A stretch of DNA of 64,000 nucleotides from Kallipyga gabonensis. GTDB lineage: Bacteria; Bacillota; Clostridia; Tissierellales; Peptoniphilaceae. The translations under genes and the position numbers were made by a program. Location of the stretch: the NCBI RefSeq assembly GCF_001286805.1, contig NZ_CXYV01000002.1, forward strand, positions 806,001-870,000, given 5' to 3'. The notes under the pieces were generated by a model. That model saw only the letters and a program-made list of their open reading frames with translations. It was not told the origin of the DNA and made no database searches. How positions within the stretch are numbered: position 1 is the first letter of the stretch; every line of letters begins with the position of its first letter. This document shows, piece after piece, positions 36,846 to 45,632 of this stretch.

Positions 36846-38783
36846 GTGTATATTTCCGATCAGACAATCGACCGGGTCAAGGAGGCCATTGACATCGCCG
36901 GACTGGTTGGCGACTACCTGGATCTCAAACCGGCAGGCCGTTCGCTCAAGGCCTGCTGTCCTTTTCACCAGGAAAAGACGCCCTCCTTTATGGTGACACC
37001 GGACCTTGGCCGCTATAAATGTTTTGGCTGTGGGGAATCGGGTGATGGAATTACCTTTGTGATGAAGATGGAGCACCTGGATTTTCCGGATGCCGTTCGC
37101 TTCCTGGCGGATAAATATGGAATTCCCATTGAGGCGGCGGATCCCCGGGAGGTGGAGCGTCAGGAGAAAAAGGAGGCCCTCTTCCGGATCAACCGGGAGG
37201 CGGCCCTGTTCTACTACCGTCGCCTTTTGACCAACCGCCGTCCTCAGGCTTATCTGGGCAGGAGGGGGATGACATCAGCCATTATTAACCCTTTCCTTCT
37301 GGGTTATGCGGATGGCCAGGGGCAATCTCTTTATACCTTCTTGAAGGGCAAGGGGGCTGAGGATGCCGATCTTCTGAGCCTTGGCCTGATTGCCCGATCG
37401 AACTCAGGCCAAGGTTTTTACGATAAGTTTCGCAACCGGCTCATTTTCCCCATTTTTAACAACCAGCGGAAGATCGTTGGCTTTGGGGGTCGGGTCATGG
37501 GGGATGGAATCCCCAAATATCTCAACTCCCCGGAGTCTGAGGTCTTCCATAAGGGTCGCAACCTCTACGGGATTCATACCGTTATGGAACGCCCCCACAG
37601 GGATAGGATTATTATGGTGGAAGGGTATATGGATGTTATCGGTCTCTATGGTCAGGGAATCGACTATGCCCTGGCCAGTCTGGGAACAGCCTTGACGCCG
37701 GACCAGGCCCGACTGATCAAGCGATATACAGACCAGGTTTATCTCTGTTACGATGGAGATTCTGCCGGGATTAAGGCTGCACGGAGGGCCATCGGTGTCT
37801 TCCGCAAGGAAGGTATTGTTCCCAAGATGATCCTCCTTCCCGATGGTTTGGATCCGGATGAATATATTCAAGCTAAGGGGAAAGAGGCTTTTGAAGAAGC
37901 CATTCGCCAGGCTGTCGATCCTCCTTCTTTTGAAATCAAGATCATCAAGGCCGGTCATAATATGGAAGAGCCGAGCGGTCGGATGGATTTCCTCCGCCAG
38001 GCCCTTGATTATTTGGCCGGTTTGGATAGCCGGGGAGTGCAGGATATTTACCTCCGGGAAGTAGCAGACCTGGCCGGAGTTAAGCCGGAATCTGTGGAAA
38101 GTGACCTTGATGAAGCGGTGAAAAAGAAGGAGGCTCTGGAGGAAGAAGCCAGAGCCCGGAAGGCCAGGGTGATCGGTCCCGATCCCTTTGATCCGGGAGA
38201 TGAGGCCTATGATGATGAGCCGGAGTATTACGAGGAGATGGACCCTCTTTATGAGGATGGAGCGCCTCCTTACAGTGAAGAAGGGATGGATAGGGCACCG
38301 GCCCAGGCATCCGATGAGATTAGGGACCTCCGGATTCGAAGTCGCTTGGAAGAGGCCCTCCTCTTTCGCCTCCAGGCGGGGCCCCTTGAAGAGGAGAAAC
38401 TAGCTCTTCTTATGGACTATTTGAGCCCGGGATTGGAGAGAACCCTGGCAGAGACCATGGTCGCCCTTCGCAGTGAAGGAATTTCTCCATCGGCTCAAGC
38501 ACTTAAGGAGAGCCTGGGAGAGGCTTTGCCGGACGTTTTTTATATGAAATTGGTCAGCCGGGAAAAGATGGACCGGGTCAGTGCCCATGAGCGGGCAGCC
38601 CTGGATAAGGAGCTTTTCCAACGGGTGGGCTTAGCCCGGCTGAATGAGAATAGACGGAAGCTCGAGGGGGAGATTCGCCGGGTGACCCGGGAAGGCGGGG
38701 GTCAGGAGATCTCAATACTTTTTGAGGAGCTTCATGAGATCGACCGAAAGATGATGCAAATGAAAGAGGGAGATGACCTATGA
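36846..38783 (+). CDS. dnaG: DNA primase
   Basis: A 645-residue primase. The N-terminal zinc-binding domain has [12 protein letters not shown] and CFGCGESGD. The RNA polymerase core contains the TOPRIM domain, with [14 protein letters not shown] at about residue 257 and CYDGDSAG. After residue 425 there is an acidic linker ([20 protein letters not shown]) that is longer than usual, then a helicase-interacting domain. The start is GTG 36846 with a modest AGTAGGTAAGT site. It makes RNA primers at the fork. The last four bases overlap rpoD (ATGA), so the dnaG-rpoD unit is translationally coupled. Confidence 0.96.
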   Translation: MYISDQTIDRVKEAIDIAGLVGDYLDLKPAGRSLKACCPFHQEKTPSFMVTPDLGRYKCFGCGESGDGITFVMKMEHLDFPDAVRFLADKYGIPIEAADPREVERQEKKEALFRINREAALFYYRRLLTNRRPQAYLGRRGMTSAIINPFLLGYADGQGQSLYTFLKGKGAEDADLLSLGLIARSNSGQGFYDKFRNRLIFPIFNNQRKIVGFGGRVMGDGIPKYLNSPESEVFHKGRNLYGIHTVMERPHRDRIIMVEGYMDVIGLYGQGIDYALASLGTALTPDQARLIKRYTDQVYLCYDGDSAGIKAARRAIGVFRKEGIVPKMILLPDGLDPDEYIQAKGKEAFEEAIRQAVDPPSFEIKIIKAGHNMEEPSGRMDFLRQALDYLAGLDSRGVQDIYLREVADLAGVKPESVESDLDEAVKKKEALEEEARARKARVIGPDPFDPGDEAYDDEPEYYEEMDPLYEDGAPPYSEEGMDRAPAQASDEIRDLRIRSRLEEALLFRLQAGPLEEEKLALLMDYLSPGLERTLAETMVALRSEGISPSAQALKESLGEALPDVFYMKLVSREKMDRVSAHERAALDKELFQRVGLARLNENRRKLEGEIRRVTREGGGQEISILFEELHEIDRKMMQMKEGDDL

Positions 38784-40879
38784 CGGACAAGAAGTTGGAT
38801 AAGGATGAGATTATTGATCTGGACGATGTCAAACAGGAAATCATCGAAGAACTTCAAAAAATTGCCGACCAAAATCACGATAAAATTGCCCTGAAGAATT
38901 TGGAGGACTTGGATGTCTTTGACCGCCTGGAAGATGATGATCGCCAGGATGTCCTCAAGGAGTTGGAAGAAAGAGGGGTAGAAATCGAGGATGAGGTTTA
39001 CCGGTCCGCCCTGGATGAGGAAGAAGAGTTAGAAGAAGAAGTCTTGGCTGATGAAGAGGATTTGGACGACCTGGAGGATTTGGATGATGAGGTCGAAGAA
39101 AAGGAAGAAGAAGAGGCTTCTTCCAAAGCCAAGAAGAAGACAAAGAAGCAAAAGGCAGCCGAAACACGTAAGGCCATGCGGAATGTGGCTGTGGATGATC
39201 CGGTCAAGATGTATCTCAAAGAAATCGGCCGGGTGGACCTATTGACCGCCCAAGAGGAGGTCATCTTAGCTAAGCGGATGGAAAATGCCCAAATGGTGGA
39301 GAAGGCCCTTCGAGGAGAAAGGCCCACTCTTCGTGAAGCGATTGAGCTTTCCAAGAAATCCCTTAACTTAACGCAGACCGACCTCCTCTTGGAAGTCATC
39401 CATAGCTTGAGTCAGGGGGAGGACCTGCCGGAGGATCTTTCTCAACGTTTTGACCGTTTGGACCTCTTTATCAACCATGTCCTGAGCCAGGAGGGAGAAC
39501 GTCCGGCCCCGGATTCTGATATCGCCAGGGCGGTGAAGACAGCAGCTTACGTGGAGAGATATATCCGACGAAGGCTATCCAAGAAATCCATGACCGTGGA
39601 GGAATCCCGGGCCCTCAACTTTTGCATAAAAATTGAAGAGGCTGTTGTAACCAGGATCTTATCGCCTGATCAGGTTACCGAGGACCAGGAAAGAATAATT
39701 GCCTATGCCTTAGACAATGAAGAGGCAATCAAGGCGGCAGTGGACCAGGTCTATAAAAAGAAAGAGGATAAGGATACTGCTGTCAAATCTCTCTACCAGC
39801 TGGCCGAGGAGGCCGGCCTCCCTCCGTTTTCAGAGAAGGAACAGCTGAATCCGGAGGAACGCCGGATTATCTACGAGCGTAATACGGAGATGGACAAGAT
39901 GAACATCGCTCTCCGCAAGGCTCAACCCAAGGATGAGCTGACTGAGCAGGAAGTGACTTCTTACGAAATTCTTGGCCAGGAAGTGGAGAAGGTGAAGAAG
40001 GTTCTTCAGGGAGAGTTGACCGCTGATCAGGCCAACTTTGATCTGGATGCCCTCGCTCAGGTTCGGGAGGCGACCATCCCTGCCCGGAAATTCCTCATGG
40101 GTGAACCTATGGGAGAAGCTGACCAGGCCCATCTCATGAGGATTCGCTGGAAGGGGTCTGAGGCCAAGCAGTATTTGGCAGAGACCAACCTTCGTCTGGT
40201 TGTATCCATCGCCAAGCGTTATGTAGGCCGAGGGATGTCCTTCCTTGACCTCATCCAAGAGGGAAATCTGGGTTTGATGAAGGCGGTGGATAAGTTCGAC
40301 TACCACAGGGGCTTCAAATTCTCCACCTATGCCACCTGGTGGATCCGCCAGGCCATCACCCGGGCCATCGCTGACCAGGCCCGGACCATCCGGATCCCGG
40401 TTCACATGGTGGAGACCATCAACAAGCTCTCCCGGGCCCAACGCCAGCTCCTTCAGGAGCTCAACCGTGATCCGACCAATGAGGAGATTGCGGCGGAGAT
40501 GGGGATTGATGTCGAAAAGGTTCGGGTGGTTCGGAAGATCGCCCAGGAGCCCATTTCTCTGGAAACTCCGATTGGGGAAGAGGAAGATTCCCATTTGGGC
40601 GACTTTATTGAAGATGATACGGCCGTGGCCCCGGATGAGGCAGCGGATTTCATCATGCTCCGTGAAGAACTCAAGAATATCCTCTCCACCCTCTCCGAAA
40701 GGGAGAGAAAGGTCCTCGAACTCCGGTTTGGACTCAATGACGGGACACCCAGGACCCTGGAAGAAGTGGGTAAGGAGTTTGATGTCACCCGTGAGCGGAT
40801 TCGACAGATTGAGGCCAAGGCCATCCGGAAGCTCAAGCACCCCACCCGGTCCCAGAAGATTAAGGACTTCATTGAATAG
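38780..40879 (+). CDS. rpoD: RNA polymerase primary sigma factor (sigma-A/RpoD)
   Basis: A 699-residue group 1 sigma factor, far longer than the 370-390 residues usual in Firmicutes. Residues 1-135 are highly acidic ([20 protein letters not shown]), then Lys-rich ([16 protein letters not shown]). Region 1.2 begins [20 protein letters not shown] at about 138. A large non-conserved region of about 280 residues follows. Regions 2-4 start near residue 455: region 2 [20 protein letters not shown] and [20 protein letters not shown], and region 4 helix-turn-helix [20 protein letters not shown]. It directs RNA polymerase to promoters such as those listed here. A terminator follows. Confidence 0.97.
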   Translation: MTDKKLDKDEIIDLDDVKQEIIEELQKIADQNHDKIALKNLEDLDVFDRLEDDDRQDVLKELEERGVEIEDEVYRSALDEEEELEEEVLADEEDLDDLEDLDDEVEEKEEEEASSKAKKKTKKQKAAETRKAMRNVAVDDPVKMYLKEIGRVDLLTAQEEVILAKRMENAQMVEKALRGERPTLREAIELSKKSLNLTQTDLLLEVIHSLSQGEDLPEDLSQRFDRLDLFINHVLSQEGERPAPDSDIARAVKTAAYVERYIRRRLSKKSMTVEESRALNFCIKIEEAVVTRILSPDQVTEDQERIIAYALDNEEAIKAAVDQVYKKKEDKDTAVKSLYQLAEEAGLPPFSEKEQLNPEERRIIYERNTEMDKMNIALRKAQPKDELTEQEVTSYEILGQEVEKVKKVLQGELTADQANFDLDALAQVREATIPARKFLMGEPMGEADQAHLMRIRWKGSEAKQYLAETNLRLVVSIAKRYVGRGMSFLDLIQEGNLGLMKAVDKFDYHRGFKFSTYATWWIRQAITRAIADQARTIRIPVHMVETINKLSRAQRQLLQELNRDPTNEEIAAEMGIDVEKVRVVRKIAQEPISLETPIGEEEDSHLGDFIEDDTAVAPDEAADFIMLREELKNILSTLSERERKVLELRFGLNDGTPRTLEEVGKEFDVTRERIRQIEAKAIRKLKHPTRSQKIKDFIE

Positions 40880-40901
40880 TCAGTGGATAGCCACCCTGCC
40901 T

Positions 40902-40935
40902 CCTCCCTCTCGACTTACCGGGAGGGAGGTTTTTT
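40902..40935 (+). terminator. Terminator after rpoD
   Basis: An 11-base-pair stem (40902-40912 with 40919-40929, one G-U pair) closes on ACTTAC and is followed by six T. It lies 23 bases after the rpoD stop. Confidence 0.9.
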
Positions 40936-40957
40936 CAGGAGGGGAGAGAGGAAGACA

Positions 40958-41707
40958 ATGATGATAAAGAAAGACCTTGGTGGTGCTCGGATCCAAGCTC
41001 TTGTGGATCGGGTTCTGCCCTGCGAAAGGGTGATTGATGTGGGCTGTGACCATGGCTATACCTCCATGGGTCTGGCCCGGAGGGAGGACATCGGGCGGGT
41101 CCTGGCCACGGATATTTCCGTCCCTTCTCTGGCCAAGCTCCAGGAGGCACTCGAAGATGGGGGAGAGGGCTGGAAGAAAAAGATCACTTGCGTCAAGGCC
41201 GATGGTCTCCAAAATCTTCCCTGGAAGGAGGCAGATGCCCTGGTCATCTCCGGCATGGGGGGGAGCCTGGTCCGGTCCATTCTGGAAGGAGAGGTCAGTC
41301 TCTCCCGGTCCTGTCACCAGTGGGTCTTGAGTCCCCAGAGCGACCTTGCCCTCTTTCGGACCTATTTGACTTCCCTCTCCTATGAAATACGGGAAGACAT
41401 GGTGGAGGAAGGGGGAAAGTTTTATACCCTCTTTGATGTTCGCCTGGCTGGAAAAATCCAGCCGGGCTACCGGGCCCGGGTGGATCAGGGGGACCCCTTC
41501 TTCTTGGATTACGGCCCCTCCCTTCTTGCAAGAAGAGATCCGGTCCTTCTTCGGAAGATGAGGAAGGATCTGGCCGGCCTGGAAGACCTGGAAAGGAAAC
41601 TGTCAACCAGGCCTCCCGAGAAACGAGGGGATAAGCAGGAAAGCCGTTTGAAAAAAGTGATTGAAGAAAAAAGCCGGTTGGAGGCCTGGTTAGGGCCTGA
41701 CCGATGA
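40958..41707 (+). CDS. trmK: tRNA (adenine(22)-N(1))-methyltransferase TrmK
   Basis: A 249-residue Rossmann-fold methyltransferase. The SAM-binding loop is VIDVGCDHGYTSMGLA near residue 25, and ALVISGMGGSLVRSIL is a TrmK-type motif. A C-terminal coiled coil ends the protein (RLKKVIEEKSRLEAWL). It methylates A22 of tRNA. ATG 40958 (or 40961) is preceded by GAGAGGAAGACA; an upstream in-frame ATG at 40883 lies before the rpoD terminator and is not used. Order rpoD-trmK-nif3 is conserved in Firmicutes. Confidence 0.93.
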   Translation: MMIKKDLGGARIQALVDRVLPCERVIDVGCDHGYTSMGLARREDIGRVLATDISVPSLAKLQEALEDGGEGWKKKITCVKADGLQNLPWKEADALVISGMGGSLVRSILEGEVSLSRSCHQWVLSPQSDLALFRTYLTSLSYEIREDMVEEGGKFYTLFDVRLAGKIQPGYRARVDQGDPFFLDYGPSLLARRDPVLLRKMRKDLAGLEDLERKLSTRPPEKRGDKQESRLKKVIEEKSRLEAWLGPDR

Positions 41708-41718
41708 GGGAGGATGGG

Positions 41719-42534
41719 ATGAGAATACAAGATTGGGTAGATCGTTGGGAAAAAGAGGTTCCCCTGGACCTCCAGGAGGATTGGGATCACTCCGGTAAGC
41801 AGGTGGGGGACTTCGGAGTGGAACTGACCGGGGTGGTCATGGCCCTGGACCTGACCCATGAGGCTATTGACCGGGCAGTGGAGGAGGGGGCCAACTTCAT
41901 CTTCACCCACCACCCCCTCTTCTTTTCTCCCCTGGAGGACCTGGTTTACGGGTCTCCCCGGGTCGACCTCCTGGTGGCCTGTATTGAAAAGAAAATTGCG
42001 GTCTATGCCTCCCATACCCCCTTTGACCGGGTGGATGGAGGAGTCAATGATGTTCTGGCGGAGGAAATCGGCCTCCGGGGCCGGCTCCCTCTGGAGGATT
42101 CCCCCCTGGATTCCGCCCACTGGGATCTGGCCAAGGGGATGGGCAGGTACGGTCGGTTGGTGAATCCCATGCCCTTAAAAGAGTATGCGGAAAGGATCCA
42201 GGAGAAGCTGGGTCTTCCTTCGGTCACCTTCTATGGAGACCCGGATGCCCCGGTTGACCGGGTGGCCTGCTTGGGCGGGTCAGGGATGGACTTCGTCCCC
42301 CAAGCCCTTGAAAAGGGGGCCCAGGTTTTGGTGACCTCGGATATCAAGTACCACGATGCCCAGGATGCCCTCCGTCAGGGCCTCTTCCTGGTCGACCTTT
42401 CTCACTATGGTTCGGAGTTCCCTGCCATGAAGCGGGCCATGAACCGGGCCGGAGATTTTGCTCCTGAGGTCCCGGTCACCCTGGTGGAAAACGGGTTGGA
42501 TTCAAAACGTTGGTCGACATCCCACTCCTTGTGA
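41719..42534 (+). CDS. Nif3-like dinuclear metal centre protein
   Basis: A 271-residue protein of the Nif3/YqfO family. Metal-binding residues are visible in FTHHPLFF, YASHTPFDRVDGGVND, TSDIKYHDAQDA and LSHYGSEFPAM. These proteins form hexameric rings with two metal ions per subunit. A role as GTP cyclohydrolase I type 2 is often written but not well supported. ATG 41719 is chosen because GAGGGAGGA lies five bases upstream; ATG 41704 overlapping the trmK stop is an alternative that adds five residues. The promoter of rnpB overlaps the end of this gene. Confidence 0.9.
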   Translation: MRIQDWVDRWEKEVPLDLQEDWDHSGKQVGDFGVELTGVVMALDLTHEAIDRAVEEGANFIFTHHPLFFSPLEDLVYGSPRVDLLVACIEKKIAVYASHTPFDRVDGGVNDVLAEEIGLRGRLPLEDSPLDSAHWDLAKGMGRYGRLVNPMPLKEYAERIQEKLGLPSVTFYGDPDAPVDRVACLGGSGMDFVPQALEKGAQVLVTSDIKYHDAQDALRQGLFLVDLSHYGSEFPAMKRAMNRAGDFAPEVPVTLVENGLDSKRWSTSHSL

Positions 42535-42540
42535 TATGAT
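42532..42540 (+). promoter_or_regulatory. Extended -10 promoter of rnpB
   Basis: TGATATGAT: the TGn extension followed by TATGAT, overlapping the stop of the nif3 gene and ending nine bases before the first paired base of the RNase P RNA. A weak -35 (TTGGTC at 42510) is 19 bases upstream. Confidence 0.65.
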
Positions 42541-42548
42541 AATAAATC

Positions 42549-42864
42549 GGAAGTAAGCCGGACTATCGCGACAGGTTCGAGGAAAGTCCGTGCACCATAG
42601 AGCAGGATACCGGATAACGTCCGGTGGAGGTGACTCTAAGGCCAGTGCAACAGAAATAGACCGCCCGCAAGGGTAAGGGTGGAAAGGTGAGGTAAGAGCT
42701 CACCAGCAGGCTGGGGACAGTCTGGCTCTGTAAACCCTATCCGGTGCAAGATCAAACGTCCAATGGGCTGCTCGTCCGGACAAAGGATCGCTGGAGCCCG
42801 GTGGTGACGCCGGGCCAAGACAGATGATAGTCGAAAACAGAACACGGCTTACCGGCTTGCTTCC
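42549..42864 (+). ncRNA. rnpB: RNase P RNA
   Basis: About 316 nucleotides. The P1 stem is formed by GGAAGTAAGCCGG (42549-42561) and CCGGCTTGCTTCC (42852-42864), with one wobble pair. The universally conserved GAGGAAAGTCCGTGC (CR I, P4 5' strand) begins at 42579, and the 3' strand region ACAGAACACGGCTTAC is at 42838-42851. GTAAACCC and GGTGCAAG elements lie between. It is the catalytic RNA that trims the 5' ends of tRNA precursors, working with RnpA. It has its own extended -10 promoter. After the P1 stem, TAATTTTTAC may act in termination. Confidence 0.97.
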
Positions 42865-42895
42865 TAATTTTTACTATAATGCGGAGGAGGAAACC

Positions 42896-43339
42896 ATGAA
42901 AATTGCCATTGCATCCGACCATGCCGGCTTTGTCCTAAAGCCCGCCATTGTTGAATATATCCGGGAATTGGGCCATGAGGTCAAGGACTTCGGTCCTTTC
43001 GATGATAGTCGGGTTAACTATCCGGACTATGCCCTCAAAGTATCTGAGAGCGTCGCCGGGGGAGAGTGCGACCTGGGTGTCCTCATCTGTGGGACCGGGA
43101 TCGGCATGGCCATCACCGCCAACAAGGTCAGGGGGATCCGTTGCGGGTCCGTCTCGGAATCCTATTCCGCCCGCATGTCCAGGGAGCATAACAACGCCAA
43201 TGTCATCTCCTTCGGCGCCCGGGTGGTGGGGGAGGACATTGCCAAGGACATTGTCAAGGCCTTTTTGGAAGGTGAATTCCAGGGCGGCCGCCATGGTGAC
43301 CGGGTAAAGATCATCACGGATTATGAAAGCTGCCATTAA
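42896..43339 (+). CDS. rpiB: Ribose-5-phosphate isomerase B
   Basis: A 147-residue RpiB/LacAB-family isomerase. It begins MKIAIASDHAGFVLKPAI, with the catalytic cysteine in LICGTGIGMAITANK and SREHNNANVISFGAR further on. It interconverts ribose 5-phosphate and ribulose 5-phosphate in the pentose phosphate pathway. GCGGAGGAGGAAACC precedes the ATG at 42896; an earlier in-frame ATG lies within rnpB and is not a real start. A TATAAT at 42875 hints at a local promoter, but no -35 is spaced correctly. LacA/LacB function is less likely without other lac genes. Confidence 0.93.
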   Translation: MKIAIASDHAGFVLKPAIVEYIRELGHEVKDFGPFDDSRVNYPDYALKVSESVAGGECDLGVLICGTGIGMAITANKVRGIRCGSVSESYSARMSREHNNANVISFGARVVGEDIAKDIVKAFLEGEFQGGRHGDRVKIITDYESCH

Positions 43340-43349
43340 AGCGATTTTT

Positions 43350-43378
43350 TTGACAGGCCCCCTCGATCTTGCTATTAT
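43350..43378 (+). promoter_or_regulatory. Promoter of rplM-rpsI
   Basis: A perfect TTGACA (43350-43355) and TATTAT (43373-43378) with 17-base spacing. It gives a leader of about 150 bases before rplM. Confidence 0.85.
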
Positions 43379-43385
43379 AATTAGG

Positions 43386-43539
43386 TATCATTATGGGCAA
43401 AAGTGCTTTGCCCTTTGATTCTTCTTCAATCTCATTCGCAGCGTCGGCGTGCGAAACAGAAATTGTCGAATATCCAAAACCCGCCACCTCGTAGTGCGGA
43501 GGCTAAATTTGCGAGGGTAGAAAAAGAAAAGGAGCAAAG
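43386..43539 (+). promoter_or_regulatory. Structured leader of rplM-rpsI, candidate L13 autoregulatory site
   Basis: The 150-base leader can form GGGCAAA/TTTGCCC (43395-43401 with 43407-43413) and TTCGCA/TGCGAA (43435-43440 with 43450-43455). A further fold uses CCTC and GAGG around 43487-43503. Ribosomal protein L13 leaders are known before rplM in Firmicutes and bind L13 to reduce its own synthesis. Assignment here rests on position and structure; I cannot confirm the family model by eye. It ends with AAAAGGAGC, the rplM ribosome binding site. Confidence 0.5.
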
Positions 43540-43971
43540 ATGAAAACGACCATGGCAAAACCCTTGGAGGTTGAGCGCAAGTGGTATGTCGTTGACGCTA
43601 CCGACCAGATCGTCGGACGTCTGGCGACCAACGTTGCCGCTGTCCTTCGGGGAAAGCACAAGCCCACCTTCACCCCCAATGTTGATACGGGTGACTATGT
43701 CATCATTGTCAATGCGGACAAGGTCCGCCTGACAGGCAACAAAGAAAACAAGAAGACCTACCGTTATCATACTGGTTTCCCCGGCGGCATCCGGGAGATT
43801 CCCTATGCAGAGCTTTTGGAAAAACATCCGGAAAGGATTTTGGAAAAGGCCATCAAAGGGATGCTTCCCCACAACAAGCTGGGACGGCAGATGTATAAGA
43901 AGCTCAAGGTCTATGCAGGCCCTGAACATGCTCATGCCGCCCAGATGCCCGAAGAACTGAAGTTTGATTAA
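43540..43971 (+). CDS. rplM: 50S ribosomal protein L13
   Basis: A 143-residue L13 with the standard landmarks: [43 protein letters not shown], and the signature [20 protein letters not shown] near the C-terminus. It binds 23S rRNA early in large-subunit assembly. GGAGCAAAG precedes the ATG. It is cotranscribed with rpsI, eleven bases downstream. Confidence 0.98.
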   Translation: MKTTMAKPLEVERKWYVVDATDQIVGRLATNVAAVLRGKHKPTFTPNVDTGDYVIIVNADKVRLTGNKENKKTYRYHTGFPGGIREIPYAELLEKHPERILEKAIKGMLPHNKLGRQMYKKLKVYAGPEHAHAAQMPEELKFD

Positions 43972-43982
43972 GGAGGTCATCC

Positions 43983-44372
43983 ATGGATCAATCTTATCGC
44001 GGTACCGGCCGTAGAAAATCTGCGGTAGCCCGTGTCCGTCTCCTTCCCGGCCAGGGTAAGGTGACCATCAACGACACCCCATTTGAAGAATATTTCGTCT
44101 ATGAGGACCTCCGTCAGGACGCCCTTTCCCCACTGAAGTTGACCGGAAACCTCAACGGTTTTGACGTGGTCGCTACGGTCAAGGGCGGCGGTTATGCCGG
44201 CCAGGCCGGTGCTCTCCGTTTGGGCATTGCCCGTGCTCTTTTGGAGTTCAACCCCGACCTGAGAAAGACCCTCAAGTCTTCCGGTTTCCTCACTCGCGAC
44301 TCCCGCAAGAAGGAACGCTATAAATACGGATTCAAGAAGGCCCGTAAGAGCCCACAGTTCTCCAAGCGTTAA
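43983..44372 (+). CDS. rpsI: 30S ribosomal protein S9
   Basis: A 129-residue S9. It begins [19 protein letters not shown] and includes [20 protein letters not shown], the S9 signature, ending in the basic tail [12 protein letters not shown] that reaches the P site tRNA. AAGGAGGTCATCC precedes the ATG. The gene ends 22 bases before a strong terminator. Confidence 0.98.
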   Translation: MDQSYRGTGRRKSAVARVRLLPGQGKVTINDTPFEEYFVYEDLRQDALSPLKLTGNLNGFDVVATVKGGGYAGQAGALRLGIARALLEFNPDLRKTLKSSGFLTRDSRKKERYKYGFKKARKSPQFSKR

Positions 44373-44394
44373 TGGAGACGGATTCCGATTTCAA

Positions 44395-44446
44395 AAAGAG
44401 GCGGTGTCGAACGATTGGCTCGTTCGGCACAGCCTCTTTTATTTTG
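44395..44446 (+). terminator. Terminator of rplM-rpsI
   Basis: A long stem: AAAGAGGC (44395-44402) with GCCTCTTT (44432-44439), then GTGTCGAACG (44404-44413) with CGTTCGGCAC (44421-44430) across a single mismatch, followed by TTTTATTTT. Confidence 0.92.
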
Positions 44447-44457
44447 TCAGGATCAAA

Positions 44458-44496
44458 AACCCTGATAATTATGCCAATCACAAGATTATCAGGGTT
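44458..44496. repeat. Perfect 12-base inverted repeat after rpsI
   Basis: AACCCTGATAAT (44458-44469) and ATTATCAGGGTT (44485-44496) with a 15-base loop. No T-run follows on either strand. Function unknown. Confidence 0.7.
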
Positions 44497-44515
44497 AGAA
44501 GCTCTTTTTCCACCA

Positions 44516-44547
44516 ACAAGGGCGGCATTTCAATATGCCGCCCTTGT
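44516..44547. repeat. Perfect 13-base inverted repeat before the TIM44-like gene end
   Basis: ACAAGGGCGGCAT (44516-44528) and ATGCCGCCCTTGT (44535-44547) with a six-base loop. It is stable enough to end or protect the minus-strand transcript ending at 44572, but neither side has a clear U-tract. Confidence 0.7.
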
Positions 44548-44571
44548 CTATATTCAGAAGAATAGGCAAAA

Positions 44572-45519
44572 TCAAACAGTTTTTTGGGATAGGGGCTGGA
44601 GGCCGGATAGGACCCATTGGTATGCACCTGTTGTTACCGTTGACCCGCAGTATTCGCATTTTCCGTTTTGACCGATGGAAATGTTAGCTCCGCAGTTAGG
44701 GCATTGGGTGACCTTCATATTTTGGTTGCTTTCAGTCTTTGCATCAATCTTTCGCTGGAAGGTCATCCGGTAGGTCATGAGATACTTGCGTTTGGGATCG
44801 CCCTTGACCACCTTGCCCGTAGCATCATCTACCACATAATCCTTGTAGCGAGCCTGGAGGATGGTGGTCAAGTACTGGTTTTGTTTATCCTCTGTAAACT
44901 CTTCCAGTTTGGTGGAGAGGACACTGATATCTTCGACCACGTTAGTCTGTCCCTTATCTTCAAAAGCTTCCAGTTGCTGTTGGTGCTGGTAAAAGAGCTG
45001 GTCTGCTTCAAAGGGACGGATGGAGGGCCAATTTTTCTCCGTCCAAGCCCTTTGCAGGGTGACAAAGATGGTGGAGGCTCGAGAGAGGAAATCCGGCTTG
45101 GAGAAATCAGGATCTAGTTCTTTGAGCCGGTCAAGACCCTGGTCTTCCGGAAAGTTCTCAGGTTTGGGGCTTGTTCGGTAGGGGAAGTGTTTTCTCCGTC
45201 CACCGAAACGAGTTGAACGGAAGCGGGCAAAAATGATGAAGCAGAGAATGACCAACCAAACGGGCCAGGGTAGCTTATCAAAAAGATACATAAAAAAGAA
45301 GAGGTTCCCGTAGGAGTTGGTGGTTCCGCCCCAACTATCTCCCCAGTCATTACCGCCGTCCCAGTCATTGCCGCCACCCCAGTCGAAGTCGCCGCCACCG
45401 CCCCAATCACCATCCCAATCTACACCACCGCCGACATCAGCTAAAGCCTGAGGAAGGGCCAGGCAGCTGACAAGGATAAGAGCGATAAGGCAAAAGATGA
45501 TTATTCTCCGTTTTTTCAT
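44572..45519 (-). CDS. TIM44-like membrane protein with zinc ribbon
   Basis: A 315-residue protein. An N-terminal signal peptide or signal anchor (to about residue 27) is followed by a low-complexity stretch rich in Gly, Asp and Trp with repeated DWGGG-type units (about 30-65). One membrane segment (WPVWLVILCFIIFARF, about 80-96) comes next. The cytoplasmic part is a TIM44-like domain (about 130-255) with a C-terminal zinc ribbon, CPNCG and CEYCG. Proteins of this architecture occur in Firmicutes without a known role. AAGAGGAGGCTTTC precedes the ATG. It is divergent from the small membrane protein at 45633. Confidence 0.75.
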   Translation of the reverse strand: MKKRRIIIFCLIALILVSCLALPQALADVGGGVDWDGDWGGGGDFDWGGGNDWDGGNDWGDSWGGTTNSYGNLFFFMYLFDKLPWPVWLVILCFIIFARFRSTRFGGRRKHFPYRTSPKPENFPEDQGLDRLKELDPDFSKPDFLSRASTIFVTLQRAWTEKNWPSIRPFEADQLFYQHQQQLEAFEDKGQTNVVEDISVLSTKLEEFTEDKQNQYLTTILQARYKDYVVDDATGKVVKGDPKRKYLMTYRMTFQRKIDAKTESNQNMKVTQCPNCGANISIGQNGKCEYCGSTVTTGAYQWVLSGLQPLSQKTV

Positions 45520-45576
45520 GAAAGCCTCCTCTTCCTTATTTAATAGGTCATTCCATCTTTACCCCAATTGGGAATT

Positions 45577-45605
45577 TTGTCAGACATTTTAATTCGTGGT
45601 ATTAT
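45577..45605 (+). promoter_or_regulatory. Promoter of the small membrane protein gene
   Basis: TTGTCA (45577-45582) and TATTAT (45600-45605) with 17-base spacing, 27 bases before the start codon at 45633. Confidence 0.7.
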
Positions 45606-45632
45606 TAAACAAAATAGGTCAAGGAGACGTTT

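Noticed and set aside
39830-40840. 336-codon minus-strand open frame opposite rpoD
   Set aside because: It mirrors the most conserved part of sigma-A and has no independent support.
42824-42895. Upstream ATG for rpiB
   Set aside because: It falls within the 3' part of rnpB; the ATG at 42896 has GGAGGAGG before it and matches the family start.
44372-44671. 99-codon plus-strand open frame after rpsI
   Set aside because: It overlaps the rpsI stop, contains the rpsI terminator and the hairpins, and runs into the opposing TIM44-like gene. No ribosome binding site or family pattern.
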